NCBI GenBank assembly: GCA_038245725.1
Contig: JBBRSD010000010.1
Location: forward strand, 1 to 64,000
DNA length: 64,000 nucleotides
From: JBBRSD01 sp038245725
GTDB taxonomy: Bacteria > Actinomycetota > Coriobacteriia > Anaerosomatales > JAAXUF01
Reading direction: 5' to 3'
Shown: one piece after another, positions 25,892-34,527 of the stretch
Layout: each line of letters opens with the position of its first letter
How positions within the stretch are numbered: position 1 is the first letter of the stretch
Program-made: the position numbers and the translations under genes
Notes under the pieces: generated by a model
The model's database searches: none
What the model saw: the letters and a program-made list of their open reading frames with translations, nothing else
What the model was told of the DNA's origin: nothing

Positions 25892-26704
25892 TCACTTCAG
25901 CACCAGGAAGTGCGCATCCTCCGCGGCGTGAACCATGCAGCGGATGTCGTCGTAGGTCGCATCGCCGGCGGCCACGAAGCGGGCAATCAGGCCGCGGTCG
26001 AGGAACGTGCGTGCCGACGGGTCGTCGCCCATGCGCACGAAGGCGTCGCGCACCTGATCGCGAACCGCCGCGGACACGTGCCGAGCGGCGACCACCGGCT
26101 GGATCGTCGACGGCCCCAGCGCGTCGATCACGCGCAGCTGACCGGCGAGCTCCGGATGCTCGCGAAGCTCCAGCGCCAACACCTGCGAGTCGATCGCCGC
26201 AGCGTCGACCGCGCCGGACGCCACCATCGCAATCGACCGGAAATGCGCGCCCGACTCGACGACCCGGCCGAAGAACCCGCCGGTCTCCCCCATCGTCACG
26301 AGCCGGTAGCGAACGACGCCGTAGCCCGAGTGCGACGACGGCTCGTTGATCGCGAACAAGCTGCCTCGCAGGTCCGCAAATGAGCGTGCGTCGTTATCGG
26401 CACGCACGATCACGTCCGAGAAGTACACCGGGCGGCCGGCATACCGGTCGCCTTGCAACACGGGAGCTGCGATGGGTTCGTAGGCGGCCGACCGCCGCCT
26501 TGACGCGAGCACGTATGGCAGGCTTCAAAGGAAGCCGAAGTCGCCGTCGCCTCGAGCGAAGACGTCGTACTCGTGTGCGCCTATAGCCAGAGTTGTCGGC
26601 ACGTCGAGCGCGCGGCCGACGTACGCCACGATTTCCTCGTAGACCGAAAACATCTCGGGTGCGAGGAACGTCATGAATCGCAGTGGCTGAGTCGTTATCG
26701 GCAT
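25892..26704 (-). CDS. PhnD-like substrate-binding protein with in-frame UGA at codon 60 (candidate selenoprotein)
   Basis: From the ATG at 26704 the frame reads 59 codons (opening MPITTQPLRFMTFLAPEMF), a TGA at 26527-26525, then 210 more codons without interruption to 25892. Both parts belong to one PhnD/periplasmic-binding-protein-like domain: LAPEMFSVYEEIVAYVGRAL before it, and PVYFSDVIVRADND, FAINEPSSHSGYG, ASGAVDAAAIDSQVLALEL and LGPSTIQPVVA after it. The UGA falls in GFL-x-SLPYVLA, where I recall relatives having Cys (FVCGLPY). The mRNA 25-43 nt after UGA forms a 7-bp stem with loop GGUCG (positions 26500-26482), matching a bacterial SECIS in spacing and loop. No signal peptide is seen, so it may be a cytoplasmic binding protein. 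The alternative is a nonsense pseudogene. No Sec machinery lies in this window. Confidence 0.65.
26482..26500 (-). promoter_or_regulatory. Candidate bacterial SECIS hairpin
   Basis: In the mRNA sense, AGGCGGC and GCCGCCT pair over 7 bp around the loop GGTCG. The loop starts 32 nt after the UGA, inside the 16-37 nt range described for bacterial SECIS elements, and has G at its first two positions as in E. coli fdhF (loop with GGUC). High local GC makes chance hairpins possible. Confidence 0.5.
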
Positions 26705-26769
26705 AGGTGGATGGTTCCCCAAAGTGCGGCGTGGCGGAGCCGTCGCCGCACCCATCTGCGGCTCACCGA

Positions 26770-27990
26770 TCACAGGCCGAAGGTCGACGCTCCGGACTTG
26801 AACGCCTTGAGGGTCGCGGCGCTGCTCTCGATGCGCCAGTCCTTCTCCTTGTTCGTGTTGAACCACACGAGTCCGGACACCCGCGGGAAGGCCTTGGGGA
26901 GCACGTCGAACATATCTGCGATCCACGCCGCCTTGTCGCCGCCAACCGGCGAACACGCCGTCTCGGGGATGATGATGGGCTTGGAGGAGAGCTTCGCGAT
27001 GGTGGAGTAGGCGGAGCCGAAGACGCCACTGAACGAGTGCCAGTCGCTCCCGCCGAAGTTGTAGCCGTCGATGCCCATGAAGTCGACATAGGAGCTGCCC
27101 GGCCAGTACGAAGGAATCGAGTTCGCCGAGGTGTTGGGTACGCTGGTGGCGTTGGGGCACCAAACGAACTTGACGTTGCCCGCGCCTTCTTCGGCGAAGA
27201 TGTCGTGAATGTGGCGCCAGGCGCCCACGAAGTCGGCGGGCTTGTTGCCGTTGACCGTGCCCGCCCACGGATACCAGCTGCCGTTCATCTCGTGCAGCGG
27301 GCGCAACCAGACGGTCTTGCCGTAGGCCTTGGCGTCACGTGCGTATCGGCGCAGGTACGCATCGAACGAGCCCCCGGAGATCGCGTTGAGTCGGAATCGG
27401 GGCTGGGACACGCCCTTGGTGTAATCCCAGAACTCGAGCGTGATGAGGGGAGTCGAACCGTTCTTTGCGGCGTTGGTCGCTTGGCCGCGCGTGAATCCCT
27501 CATCTGCGCCTTGGAAGTAGTTGACGACCGCGAGCTTCGTGCCGAGCTTCGACTCGAGACCGTTCAGCGGCTGGATGCTGTCGGGAACGCCGGGTACATA
27601 GGCGCCGATGAAGAAGTCAGCCCGTGGCGCGGGGCTGGGGGCGGGTGCCGGCGCCCGCCAGATGGCCGGCTGCGGCGCCGAAGCGGGTGCCGGTGTCGGA
27701 GCGACGGCTGGCGAGGCTGCCGGAGCGAGCACTGGCGTGACCGCGGGCGCAGAACCGGGAGTCGCGGTTGACGTCGGAGGTGCGGCCGGACCCACCGCAG
27801 GCGCCGCCCCGAGAGCGGTCACTGGGGGCGCGGCGGCCGCAGTCCGGTGGTGGCCGCGCGAACCCCGGTTGCGCTCTCTTGCATGAGCGGCCATGGTCGA
27901 GCCCGTCAACGACACTGCGAAGCTCGCGGCGAGCGCGAGCAGGAGCACGAGGGAACTGCGCGAAAGGACGCGCGCTCGTAGATCGTGCAT
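26770..27990 (-). CDS. Secreted GH26-like beta-mannanase/glycoside hydrolase
   Basis: This encodes 406 residues from an ATG with GGAGGT upstream. A signal peptide (residues 1-37) leads into a roughly 75-residue Ala/Pro/Thr linker with repeated AP and PAP units, then a TIM-barrel catalytic domain starting FFIGAYVPGVPDS. The probable acid/base is Glu in RPLHEMNGSWYPW and the nucleophile Glu in IIIPETACSP, with HDIF, VWCPNA and DFMGIDGYN between them, as in GH26 mannanase-like enzymes. It acts outside the cell on beta-linked polysaccharide; specificity is not evident. It might be coupled to c-di-GMP-regulated exopolysaccharide, which is inference from the HD-GYP neighbour. Confidence 0.85.
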   Translation of the reverse strand: MHDLRARVLSRSSLVLLLALAASFAVSLTGSTMAAHARERNRGSRGHHRTAAAAPPVTALGAAPAVGPAAPPTSTATPGSAPAVTPVLAPAASPAVAPTPAPASAPQPAIWRAPAPAPSPAPRADFFIGAYVPGVPDSIQPLNGLESKLGTKLAVVNYFQGADEGFTRGQATNAAKNGSTPLITLEFWDYTKGVSQPRFRLNAISGGSFDAYLRRYARDAKAYGKTVWLRPLHEMNGSWYPWAGTVNGNKPADFVGAWRHIHDIFAEEGAGNVKFVWCPNATSVPNTSANSIPSYWPGSSYVDFMGIDGYNFGGSDWHSFSGVFGSAYSTIAKLSSKPIIIPETACSPVGGDKAAWIADMFDVLPKAFPRVSGLVWFNTNKEKDWRIESSAATLKAFKSGASTFGL

Positions 27991-28148
27991 CAAAGTACCT
28001 CCGGTGCGAATAACAAACAGCCGTTCGTGGTGCGGAAGCATCGGGCTCCGGCCACGGACGACAGACGGTTTCCTGAACATAATGAATAGCAAGGCGCTGG
28101 CCACCTCGAGCTTCGACCAGCTCACAGTGGGCGCAGCGACCGCGCCGC

Positions 28149-28298
28149 TCAGTGGATCCAGAACCACCACACGGCGACTGTCAGAAGCAAGAAGGCAGCG
28201 AAGATCACGACGCAACCGATGCCGAACAGCTTCGCACCCTCGGCATCGGGGCTGATCTGCTTCTCGGGCTTTCCGGGTTCCCGGCGCGCGCTCGGCAT
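28149..28298 (-). CDS. Small membrane protein of 49 aa
   Basis: The ATG lies 4 nt after the stop of the upstream HD-GYP gene, suggesting coupled translation. The protein is a charged N-terminus (MPSARREPGKPEKQ) and one membrane helix (GIGCVVIFAAFLLLTVAVWW). No family is recognised. Confidence 0.5.
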   Translation of the reverse strand: MPSARREPGKPEKQISPDAEGAKLFGIGCVVIFAAFLLLTVAVWWFWIH

Positions 28299-28302
28299 CT
28301 TG

Positions 28303-29916
28303 CTAGTCGAGCTCGCCGAATGAGAACCCTGCCTCGAACAGCCCGACGCAGCATCGGACGACATCCGCGTCGTACAGCGTGCCGCAGTTGCTCTTGATCT
28401 CGCCCATGGCAGCCGCGATGCCCTTGGACGCGCGGTAGGGGCGGTGCGAGGCCATCGCCTCCACGACGTCGGCGACTGCGATGATCCGCGCGCCGAGAAG
28501 GATGTCGTCTCCGCGCAGTCCCTTCGGATAGCCCGAGCCGTCGATGCGCTCGTGGTGCTGGCGGACGACGTCTGCGATCAGGCCGCCGAGGTTCGCGGTC
28601 TCGAGGATCTGAAATGCGGTCTCGGGGTGCTCCTGCACGAGCATGTACTCGGTCTTGGTCAGGTTCGCAGGCTTCGAGAGGATGTCTGACGGGATCGAGA
28701 CCTTGCCGATATCGTGCAGCTGCGCGGCGATCGACACGTCAGCCACGTCCCCGTCACACATCCCCATGTGCATACACATCTCGCGGACCAACTCCGCGAC
28801 GCGGCGCTGGTGTCCGGCGGTGTAGGGATCGCGCGCCTCGACCAGGCGGATCGCGATCGCCGTGACGGCATCTCGCTCGGCACTTGCCCTCACCAGCTCG
28901 CGCGTCCGCTCCTCGACCATCCGCTCGAGTTCGGCTCGGTACTGGGCGAGCTGCTCCTCCTGCTGACGCCTGGCAGTGGCGTTCTCGAACATGACCGCGA
29001 CCGTGTTCGGCTCCGCGCGGAACGCGTGAATCTCGAAGTAGCCGGACACGTCGCCGTCCTGGTAGGCGAATTGATCCGCCTCCCACTTGACGCCGGTCTC
29101 GGCAACCTCGCGCAAGCGGTCTGGGAGTTCGGTGCCCACGACTGCGGGAAACGCCTCTTCGATCGTGAGTCCGATTCGAGGCCCGTGGTCGATTCCGAGG
29201 AGCTTGTCGGCTGCGGCGTTGACCGCCTCGAGCACGAGTCTTCCGTCGTTGTGAAGGCGGTAGAGCCGCATTCCCAAGGGCGTGCAGTCGAAGATGGCGC
29301 GGAATCGTGTCTCGTACCGGGCGATCTCTGCCATGGAATCGCGGATCTGCGTCACGTCCACAACGAACATGAACACTCGCGCGAAGTCTTGTTCGTGGCC
29401 GGCCGCGACCCTCCAGCGCATGAGCAGATTCATCGCTTGGCCGTCGAGCTTGCGGCCCCGAATCTCGAATGTCGCCTCAGATTTCCCTTCGGCGATCGCC
29501 GAGATGCTCAGCCTTGCCGACTCAACAGCCTCTTCACTCGGTTGCTGCGATTGCGGATTGAGCAGCTCTTCGACGGTGGAAGCTCCGTACAGCTCCAGAG
29601 CGGCGGGATTGACGTCGACCGCCCGCATATTGTGGAGGCAGTTCAGCATCTCTTCCGGGTGCGAGTCGCAGTAGCTCTTCATGTCGACGACGCCGCGTAC
29701 TCGCAGCTCATCGACGTGCTTCTTGACCGCCGAGAAGTCGTAGACCCAGATTCCGATGGGCGCGTGCCCGAACAGATCGCGGTAATGGCGCTCCGACTCG
29801 CGAAGAAGATCCTCGGTGTCAGTGGTGCTCAGATTGTCCAACTCGGCCTGGGTTCGGGCGAGCGGACTCTCGGTGGGAACGGTCCCGGCAGGGTCACGCA
29901 GTGACTTCTCGTTCAC
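28303..29916 (-). CDS. PAS-PAS-HD-GYP cyclic-di-GMP phosphodiesterase
   Basis: This encodes 537 residues from a GTG at 29916 with GGAAGGA upstream (another GTG 30 nt earlier is possible). It is soluble: two PAS domains (about 50-175 and 185-315), a coiled coil, and an HD-GYP domain (about 345-530). The domain has HQRRVAELV, the HD pair in LHDIGKVSIPSDIL, EHPETAFQIL, QHHERIDGSGYPKGL with the GYP motif, and VADVVEAMASHRPYR. All metal ligands of the family appear present, so it should hydrolyse c-di-GMP. It is the only degrader of c-di-GMP in the window against three GGDEF genes. Confidence 0.93.
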   Translation of the reverse strand: MNEKSLRDPAGTVPTESPLARTQAELDNLSTTDTEDLLRESERHYRDLFGHAPIGIWVYDFSAVKKHVDELRVRGVVDMKSYCDSHPEEMLNCLHNMRAVDVNPAALELYGASTVEELLNPQSQQPSEEAVESARLSISAIAEGKSEATFEIRGRKLDGQAMNLLMRWRVAAGHEQDFARVFMFVVDVTQIRDSMAEIARYETRFRAIFDCTPLGMRLYRLHNDGRLVLEAVNAAADKLLGIDHGPRIGLTIEEAFPAVVGTELPDRLREVAETGVKWEADQFAYQDGDVSGYFEIHAFRAEPNTVAVMFENATARRQQEEQLAQYRAELERMVEERTRELVRASAERDAVTAIAIRLVEARDPYTAGHQRRVAELVREMCMHMGMCDGDVADVSIAAQLHDIGKVSIPSDILSKPANLTKTEYMLVQEHPETAFQILETANLGGLIADVVRQHHERIDGSGYPKGLRGDDILLGARIIAVADVVEAMASHRPYRASKGIAAAMGEIKSNCGTLYDADVVRCCVGLFEAGFSFGELD

Positions 29917-30029
29917 GAGCCGGTCCTTCCCGCGCGGGGCGAACACCCGTACTTCCGCGCATCAACGTGTACCAACGCGAACAACACGCCTGCTTGTCGA
30001 CGTCTCCGAAGATGTATCGGCAGTCGCGG

Positions 30030-30602
30030 TCACGGCCTCAAGTCCGGCGACCAAAGCCCGCGCCCCGCATCGCGCGCCTCGGCCACGTAGCGCCGGAAAT
30101 AGTCGGCGTACTTCACGTCCGGCGGAATCGTCATCTGCTGCGCATAGCCGTCGATCGCCAGCTTCGCGTTGAGCATCTTGTCGCGGATCTCGGCGTCGCT
30201 GATCTCAGTGGGCGCCGCCAGCCACACGTACTCGAGGAGTCGGCCGTAGCGATCGCGCCCTTGCACGTCGGGCTCGAGCAGCACGCCTCGGCCGGGCGGC
30301 AGCAGGCGCCTCGTGTACGCGGTCGCCTGCGGACCGTAGGGTTCGTGCTTGGTGGTGTCCTCCGGGGTGTTGACGCCGATGAACCGCACGCGCTCGCGGG
30401 CGCCGCTCGCGAGCCGGAAGATCGCCGTGTCGCCATCGACGACTCGCTCGACGGTCGCTGCCGAGAAGCCCGCGGCCACGTCCCCGGGCGCCGCCCTCGG
30501 CGCACGCGGGAGCAGGCGGCCGGCGGCGAACAGGAGCGCGAAGATGACCAGCAGCACGGCGGCGCCGCGCGAGAGCTGCTTGCGTGCGTGTCTGCGAGCC
30601 AC
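30030..30602 (-). CDS. Thermonuclease (SNase-like) family, membrane-anchored or secreted
   Basis: This encodes 190 residues from a GTG. An N-terminal helix (LLVIFALLFAAGRL) serves as signal or anchor. The staphylococcal-nuclease fold has VVDGDTAIF, RVRFIGVNTPEDT (catalytic Arg and Glu) and RDRYGRLLEYVW (second catalytic Arg). A calcium-dependent DNA/RNA endonuclease acting outside the cell is inferred. It stands alone between the HD-GYP gene and gtrA. Confidence 0.88.
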   Translation of the reverse strand: MARRHARKQLSRGAAVLLVIFALLFAAGRLLPRAPRAAPGDVAAGFSAATVERVVDGDTAIFRLASGARERVRFIGVNTPEDTTKHEPYGPQATAYTRRLLPPGRGVLLEPDVQGRDRYGRLLEYVWLAAPTEISDAEIRDKMLNAKLAIDGYAQQMTIPPDVKYADYFRRYVAEARDAGRGLWSPDLRP

Positions 30603-30734
30603 CGTGCCCCCCCCCGTCGCTGCCGGTCGAATCAGACGCTTGTAGCACCGCTCGCCGCGAGTGTAGCAGCCACGCGTTCGCGCCGATGCATGCTACCGTG
30701 TGACCCGACCAGACGCCTCACGCGAAGGAAGTCC

Positions 30735-31148
30735 GTGACCGACGAACTCGACACAACCGCCACCCCGTCTGAGGATGCGAGCGTCTTCGCGCATGGCGTG
30801 CGCTACGTCCTCGTCGGCGGAGCGAGCGCGGCGCTGGAGCTCGGTATCTTCTGGGTGCTTTCGAACCCGGTCCACCTTGGCGTCGTGATCTCGAACATCG
30901 TCGCAGTGTTCATCGCCACGCTCTCCAACTTCGCGGCGAACCGCGCGTGGACGTTCAAGTCGACCACGCACGTGACGCGAAGCGCTTTGCTCTACGTCAC
31001 CCTCTGGGCGCTCAATCTGACCTTCACGACGGTCACGATCAAGATCGCTGCGGCTCAGGGCATCTACCCCACCTTCGCGAAGATCGGAACGATGGCGCTC
31101 GTGACGCTGTGGAACTTCCAGCTGTTCCGCAAGGTCATATTCGCCTGA
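30735..31148 (+). CDS. GtrA family membrane protein
   Basis: This encodes 137 residues from a GTG with GAAGGAA upstream. Four membrane helices carry the GtrA pattern: RYVLVGGASAALELGIFW, then FIATLSNFAANRAWTFKS (the conserved N-R-x-W-T-F), and a final helix ending LFRKVIF. GtrA proteins move polyprenyl-linked sugars across the membrane or act in cell-envelope polysaccharide synthesis. No glycosyltransferase partner lies nearby. Confidence 0.88.
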   Translation: MTDELDTTATPSEDASVFAHGVRYVLVGGASAALELGIFWVLSNPVHLGVVISNIVAVFIATLSNFAANRAWTFKSTTHVTRSALLYVTLWALNLTFTTVTIKIAAAQGIYPTFAKIGTMALVTLWNFQLFRKVIFA

Positions 31149-31155
31149 CGCAGAA

Positions 31156-31185
31156 AGCGGCCCCGGCCTGTTCGGCGGGACCGCT
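31156..31185. terminator. Bidirectional terminator between gtrA-like gene and tRNA-Ser(GGA)
   Basis: AGCGGCCCC (31156-31164) pairs with GGGACCGCT (31177-31185), one position wobbling. On the minus strand it is followed by TTCTGC, and it lies 14 bp after the tRNA 3' end and 8 bp after the gtrA stop. Confidence 0.65.
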
Positions 31186-31199
31186 CTCGAAAGATCATC

Positions 31200-31292
31200 T
31201 GGCGGAGAGTCAGGGATTCGAACCCTGGATACGGTTTAAAGCCGCATACACGATTTCCAGTCGTGCTCCTTAAGCCTCTCGGACAACTCTCC
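31200..31292 (-). tRNA. tRNA-Ser(GGA), CCA encoded
   Basis: A 93-nt class II tRNA: acceptor GGAGAGT/ACTCTCC, long variable arm, TTCGAAT T-loop, anticodon loop CTGGAAA giving anticodon GGA (reads UCC/UCU). Confidence 0.93.
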
Positions 31293-31394
31293 GCATGCTT
31301 CCCAGCGCAGCGACTGCGCCCCGCCGAGAAGTGCAACCGCGAGTATAGCGACCTGCGCGTTGAGCGGCAACGAACGAGCTGTCACGAGCTGGCG

Positions 31395-33389
31395 CTAGCT
31401 CGTGCGGAACCTGCCGAGTCCTTCGGTGAGGCTCTCGGCCTCGCGCTGCACATCGTCTGCGGTGGTCGCGAGCTGCTGCGATGATGCTGCGGCTCCGCTC
31501 ACGCCCGACGACACCTGACGCATCACCTCGACGATCTGACGCGATGCGGCCTGCTGCTCGAGCGCTGCAGCGGTGATCTCGCGTGCCGCTTGGGCAGTGC
31601 GTGTCATCTGCTGGAGGATCTCATCGAAGGAGCTGCGTGTCTGCTCGGCGCTTTGGACGGTGCTCGACGCGCTGTCACCCTGCGAGTTCGCGGTCTCGGA
31701 CAGGATGCGGCTCGCGCCCTGGATGCTGTTGACCATCTTCGCGATGCGCCCGGCCGACGTCGACACAGAATCCGCGAGCGTGCGTATCTCGGTGGCCACG
31801 ACGCCGAAGCCTTTTCCGGCCTCGCCTGCTCGCGCGGCTTCGATGGCGGCGTTGAGCGCGAGTATCTTGGTCTGCTCGGCGATCGAGCTGATGAGTCCGG
31901 TGACCTGCGTGATGTCCTGGGCAACGTCGCCGAGGTGCTCGGCTCCCTGCGCAACCGCGACCGAACCGCCCGCGAGCATCTCGACGTTGATGACGCTCGC
32001 CTCGATCGATCCCCGTCCCTGCTGCGCCGCCTCGAGTGAGTCTTCGGCGATCTCGAGCACGCGGCGAGCGCCATCGGCGACCGACTCGAAGCTGCGGGTG
32101 AGCTGCTCGATCGTCGCGGTGGCCTCTGCAACCGCAGACGCCTGCGACGTCGCCGTGTTCGCCTCGCTGTGCGACGCGCCTGCGATGTCGCCAGCGACCT
32201 CGTTGAGCCTCGTCGCCGACGTCCCCACCCGCGCCAGTAGGTCGTGCAGCGACGCGGTCATCGCGTTGAAGGCGCTACCCATGGCGACCGCCTCGCGATA
32301 GCCTTCCTGCGGCACGACGACCGTCAGGTCACCGGCGGCGATCTTCTCGGCGGCTGCAGCGACTCGGCCGAGAGGGGCGGAAGCGCGGTTGGCGATCATC
32401 CAACCGAAGCCGACGGCGATCGTGAGTCCCAGAATGGCGATCGCCAGGAACTTCAGTGCGAAGCTGATGATTGCGGTCTGATACGGCGCCTGCTCGAAGC
32501 CCGTAAAGATCATGCCGACGACGGCGCCACTCGGATCTAGCAGCGGCTGGTATGCGGAGATGTACGTCGTCGACAGGACCCTCGCCTCTCCCAGGAAGTG
32601 CTGCTTGCCTTCAAGGACTTTCGCGCGAATCGGGTCCGAGACGGCCGTGCCCACGACCGGCGTGCCGCCGGCTTCGCTCACGGTCGTCGCAACGCGAACG
32701 CCGTTCTGGTAGACGGTCGCCTGTCCGCCTACCTTGCTCACGATCTTCTCAACGAACGAGGTGTTGAGCTTGAGCATGTCGATCCCGACGAGCGTACCGA
32801 CGCGTTTACCCGCCGCGTCCAGAACAGGCGACTCCGACGCGATCGCAAGCGCGCCTGCGGCCTCGCTGGGCTGTGCCTGCCCGCCGACACCCGGCCTGAC
32901 GACCAGCTGAAACTTCTGGTCGAGCCCGAGAGAATAGAGCTCCGTGGGCGGGATGATGGAGATGATCGAGGTCGAGTCCGTTGACTTGGCCGCGGCGGTG
33001 AGCTGCGGCCAATCGAGTGAGTGTTCGACTGCGCCGGTCGTCGATCCCTGAACGAGGCCGTCTGTTCCCAGCCAGAACATGTAGTCGTACTTCAGCAGTT
33101 TTGTCTGACGCTGAAGCTCGACCGGGAGAGCGGCTCCCGCACGGCGTATCGGAGCAGAGAATGTCGTGCTCGCAAGCGTGCTGAGCTCGGCGGTCCGTGC
33201 GCTTTGGACCGCCGCAAGCTGTTCTTGCGCTACCGTCATGTGCATTGCGACTGCCTTGAGCGCTTCTGTGCGCATCGCCGCACTGTACGCGGGAATGACG
33301 AACAGCGCCGTCGCCAAACCAGGCAGAGCCACCATGGCGATAAGGCTGATCATGAGTACGTTGCGAAGGCTGACGTTGTGCAGTTTCAA
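31395..33389 (-). CDS. Methyl-accepting chemotaxis protein
   Basis: This 664-residue protein starts at a TTG (AAAGGG upstream; opening KLHNVSLRNVLMISLIAM). TM1 is near 12-34, a Cache-type periplasmic sensor spans about 35-310, TM2 about 310-333, HAMP about 334-388, and the signalling hairpin about 430-650 with the tip ILALNAAIEAARAGEAGKGF followed by GVVATEIRTLADSV. It couples to CheA/CheW at that tip. The extracellular ligand is probably a small organic molecule bound by the Cache pocket. No che genes lie in the window. A tandem CCCGATAA motif sits upstream. Confidence 0.95.
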   Translation of the reverse strand: MKLHNVSLRNVLMISLIAMVALPGLATALFVIPAYSAAMRTEALKAVAMHMTVAQEQLAAVQSARTAELSTLASTTFSAPIRRAGAALPVELQRQTKLLKYDYMFWLGTDGLVQGSTTGAVEHSLDWPQLTAAAKSTDSTSIISIIPPTELYSLGLDQKFQLVVRPGVGGQAQPSEAAGALAIASESPVLDAAGKRVGTLVGIDMLKLNTSFVEKIVSKVGGQATVYQNGVRVATTVSEAGGTPVVGTAVSDPIRAKVLEGKQHFLGEARVLSTTYISAYQPLLDPSGAVVGMIFTGFEQAPYQTAIISFALKFLAIAILGLTIAVGFGWMIANRASAPLGRVAAAAEKIAAGDLTVVVPQEGYREAVAMGSAFNAMTASLHDLLARVGTSATRLNEVAGDIAGASHSEANTATSQASAVAEATATIEQLTRSFESVADGARRVLEIAEDSLEAAQQGRGSIEASVINVEMLAGGSVAVAQGAEHLGDVAQDITQVTGLISSIAEQTKILALNAAIEAARAGEAGKGFGVVATEIRTLADSVSTSAGRIAKMVNSIQGASRILSETANSQGDSASSTVQSAEQTRSSFDEILQQMTRTAQAAREITAAALEQQAASRQIVEVMRQVSSGVSGAAASSQQLATTADDVQREAESLTEGLGRFRTS

Positions 33390-33430
33390 GAAAGCGGCCC
33401 TTTCCTGGCAGCAGCGAGTTCGTTCTCTGT

Positions 33431-33460
33431 TTATCGGGCTTATCGGGATTTCGCGTTAAT
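33431..33460 (-). promoter_or_regulatory. Tandem CCCGATAA motif upstream of the MCP gene (sigma-28-like)
   Basis: In the direction of the MCP gene the DNA reads TTAA then, after about 10 bp, CCCGATAAGCCCGATAA. The sigma-28 (FliA/SigD) consensus has TAAA and GCCGATAA as -35 and -10, so one of the two copies could serve as -10. The -35 and its spacing fit only loosely. The rest of 33390-33684 holds no gene; a small GCGCGC hairpin lies at 33520-33543. Confidence 0.3.
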
Positions 33461-33684
33461 GGGCATTTCCAGGTTTGTCGGCCCCGGAAATACCGCCCCG
33501 GCCGATCGAGCTGCTATGAAAGCGCGCGCTTGGTAGCGCGCGAACGGGAACATCTACCGGTAAGCATCCTCGATTTCGCTGCTGAGGTCACGATGTCGTT
33601 TTTTGGATTTCTCGTTCCAGACGGCGCGCGACCGGATCTGGACCGCTGAGAACAGCCAACCGACCACCACGCCGAGGAGACCTC

Positions 33685-34515
33685 ATGGCACGTGCAATCT
33701 GGAAAGGCACCATCTCGTTCGGGCTCGTGACCATACCGGTCGGGCTGTTCTCGGCGGTTGCACCGCGCGAACTCTCGTTCCATCTGCTCGACAGCCGCGA
33801 CCTGTCGCCGGTTCGCAACAAACGCGTCAACGAGGCGACCGGCGAAGAGGTGCCGTGGGAGTCGATCGTGAAGGGCTGGCAGCTTGAGGACGGGCGCTGG
33901 GTCACCCTCACCGATGGGGACTTCGCAGCCGCGAACGTGAAGGCGACGCGCACCATCGACGTGCTCGGCGCGGTCTGCCAAAGCGATGTGGCCGCTGAGT
34001 ACTTGGACACGCCGTACTACCTGGTGCCCGAACCGCAGGGCGCCAAGGCCTACGCGCTCCTGCGCGAGGCGCTGCGGGAGTCCGGCCGCGTCGCGGTGGG
34101 CCAGATCGTCATCCGCTCGCGGCAGCGGCTCTGCGCGCTCGTGCCTGAGGGCGATGTGCTCTCGCTGGAGGTCCTGCGCTACCCCTACGAACTGCGGGCA
34201 AGCGAAGACCTCGAGCTGCCAGGCAGCGACCTCAAGTCGCTTGGCGTCACCGACGCCGAGCTCGCACTCGCACGACAACTCGTCTCGACGATCGAGACAG
34301 ACTGGGACCCGAGCGCATACCGCGACACCTACCACGACGATCTGCTCGCCCTCATCGGCCGCAAGGCCGCCGGCGAGACGATCAAGGTCGCCGAGGAACC
34401 GGAGCAGCCGCTCGGCGAGGTGGTCGACATCATGGAGCTGCTCAAGCGCAGCGTCGACGAGGCGCGCGCGGCCAAGGCGAGCGGCAAGGGCGGCCGACAG
34501 GCCGCCGGCGCGTAG
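33685..34515 (+). CDS. ku: Ku protein, non-homologous end joining
   Basis: This 276-residue bacterial Ku opens MARAIWKGTISFGLVTIPVG, with the LSFHLLD, YYLVPEPQGAKAYALLREAL, ALVPEGDVLSLEVLRYPYE and Y-x-D-x-Y-x-x-x-L (AYRDTYHDDLLALI) segments in order. The C-terminus is basic and Ala/Gly-rich (AKASGKGGRQAAGA), the usual DNA- or LigD-interacting tail. It binds double-strand DNA ends as a homodimer and recruits LigD, which is encoded 12 bp downstream. ATG 33685 has GAGGAGA upstream. Confidence 0.96.
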   Translation: MARAIWKGTISFGLVTIPVGLFSAVAPRELSFHLLDSRDLSPVRNKRVNEATGEEVPWESIVKGWQLEDGRWVTLTDGDFAAANVKATRTIDVLGAVCQSDVAAEYLDTPYYLVPEPQGAKAYALLREALRESGRVAVGQIVIRSRQRLCALVPEGDVLSLEVLRYPYELRASEDLELPGSDLKSLGVTDAELALARQLVSTIETDWDPSAYRDTYHDDLLALIGRKAAGETIKVAEEPEQPLGEVVDIMELLKRSVDEARAAKASGKGGRQAAGA

Positions 34516-34527
34516 GCGGCGGGGCCG

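Noticed and set aside
26525..27268. A separate 247-residue gene in the first half of the PhnD-like region
   Set aside because: Its upstream part is the antisense of the GH26-like gene. Only the last 59 codons, from the ATG at 26704, belong to a real gene, and they run in frame into the following segment apart from the UGA.
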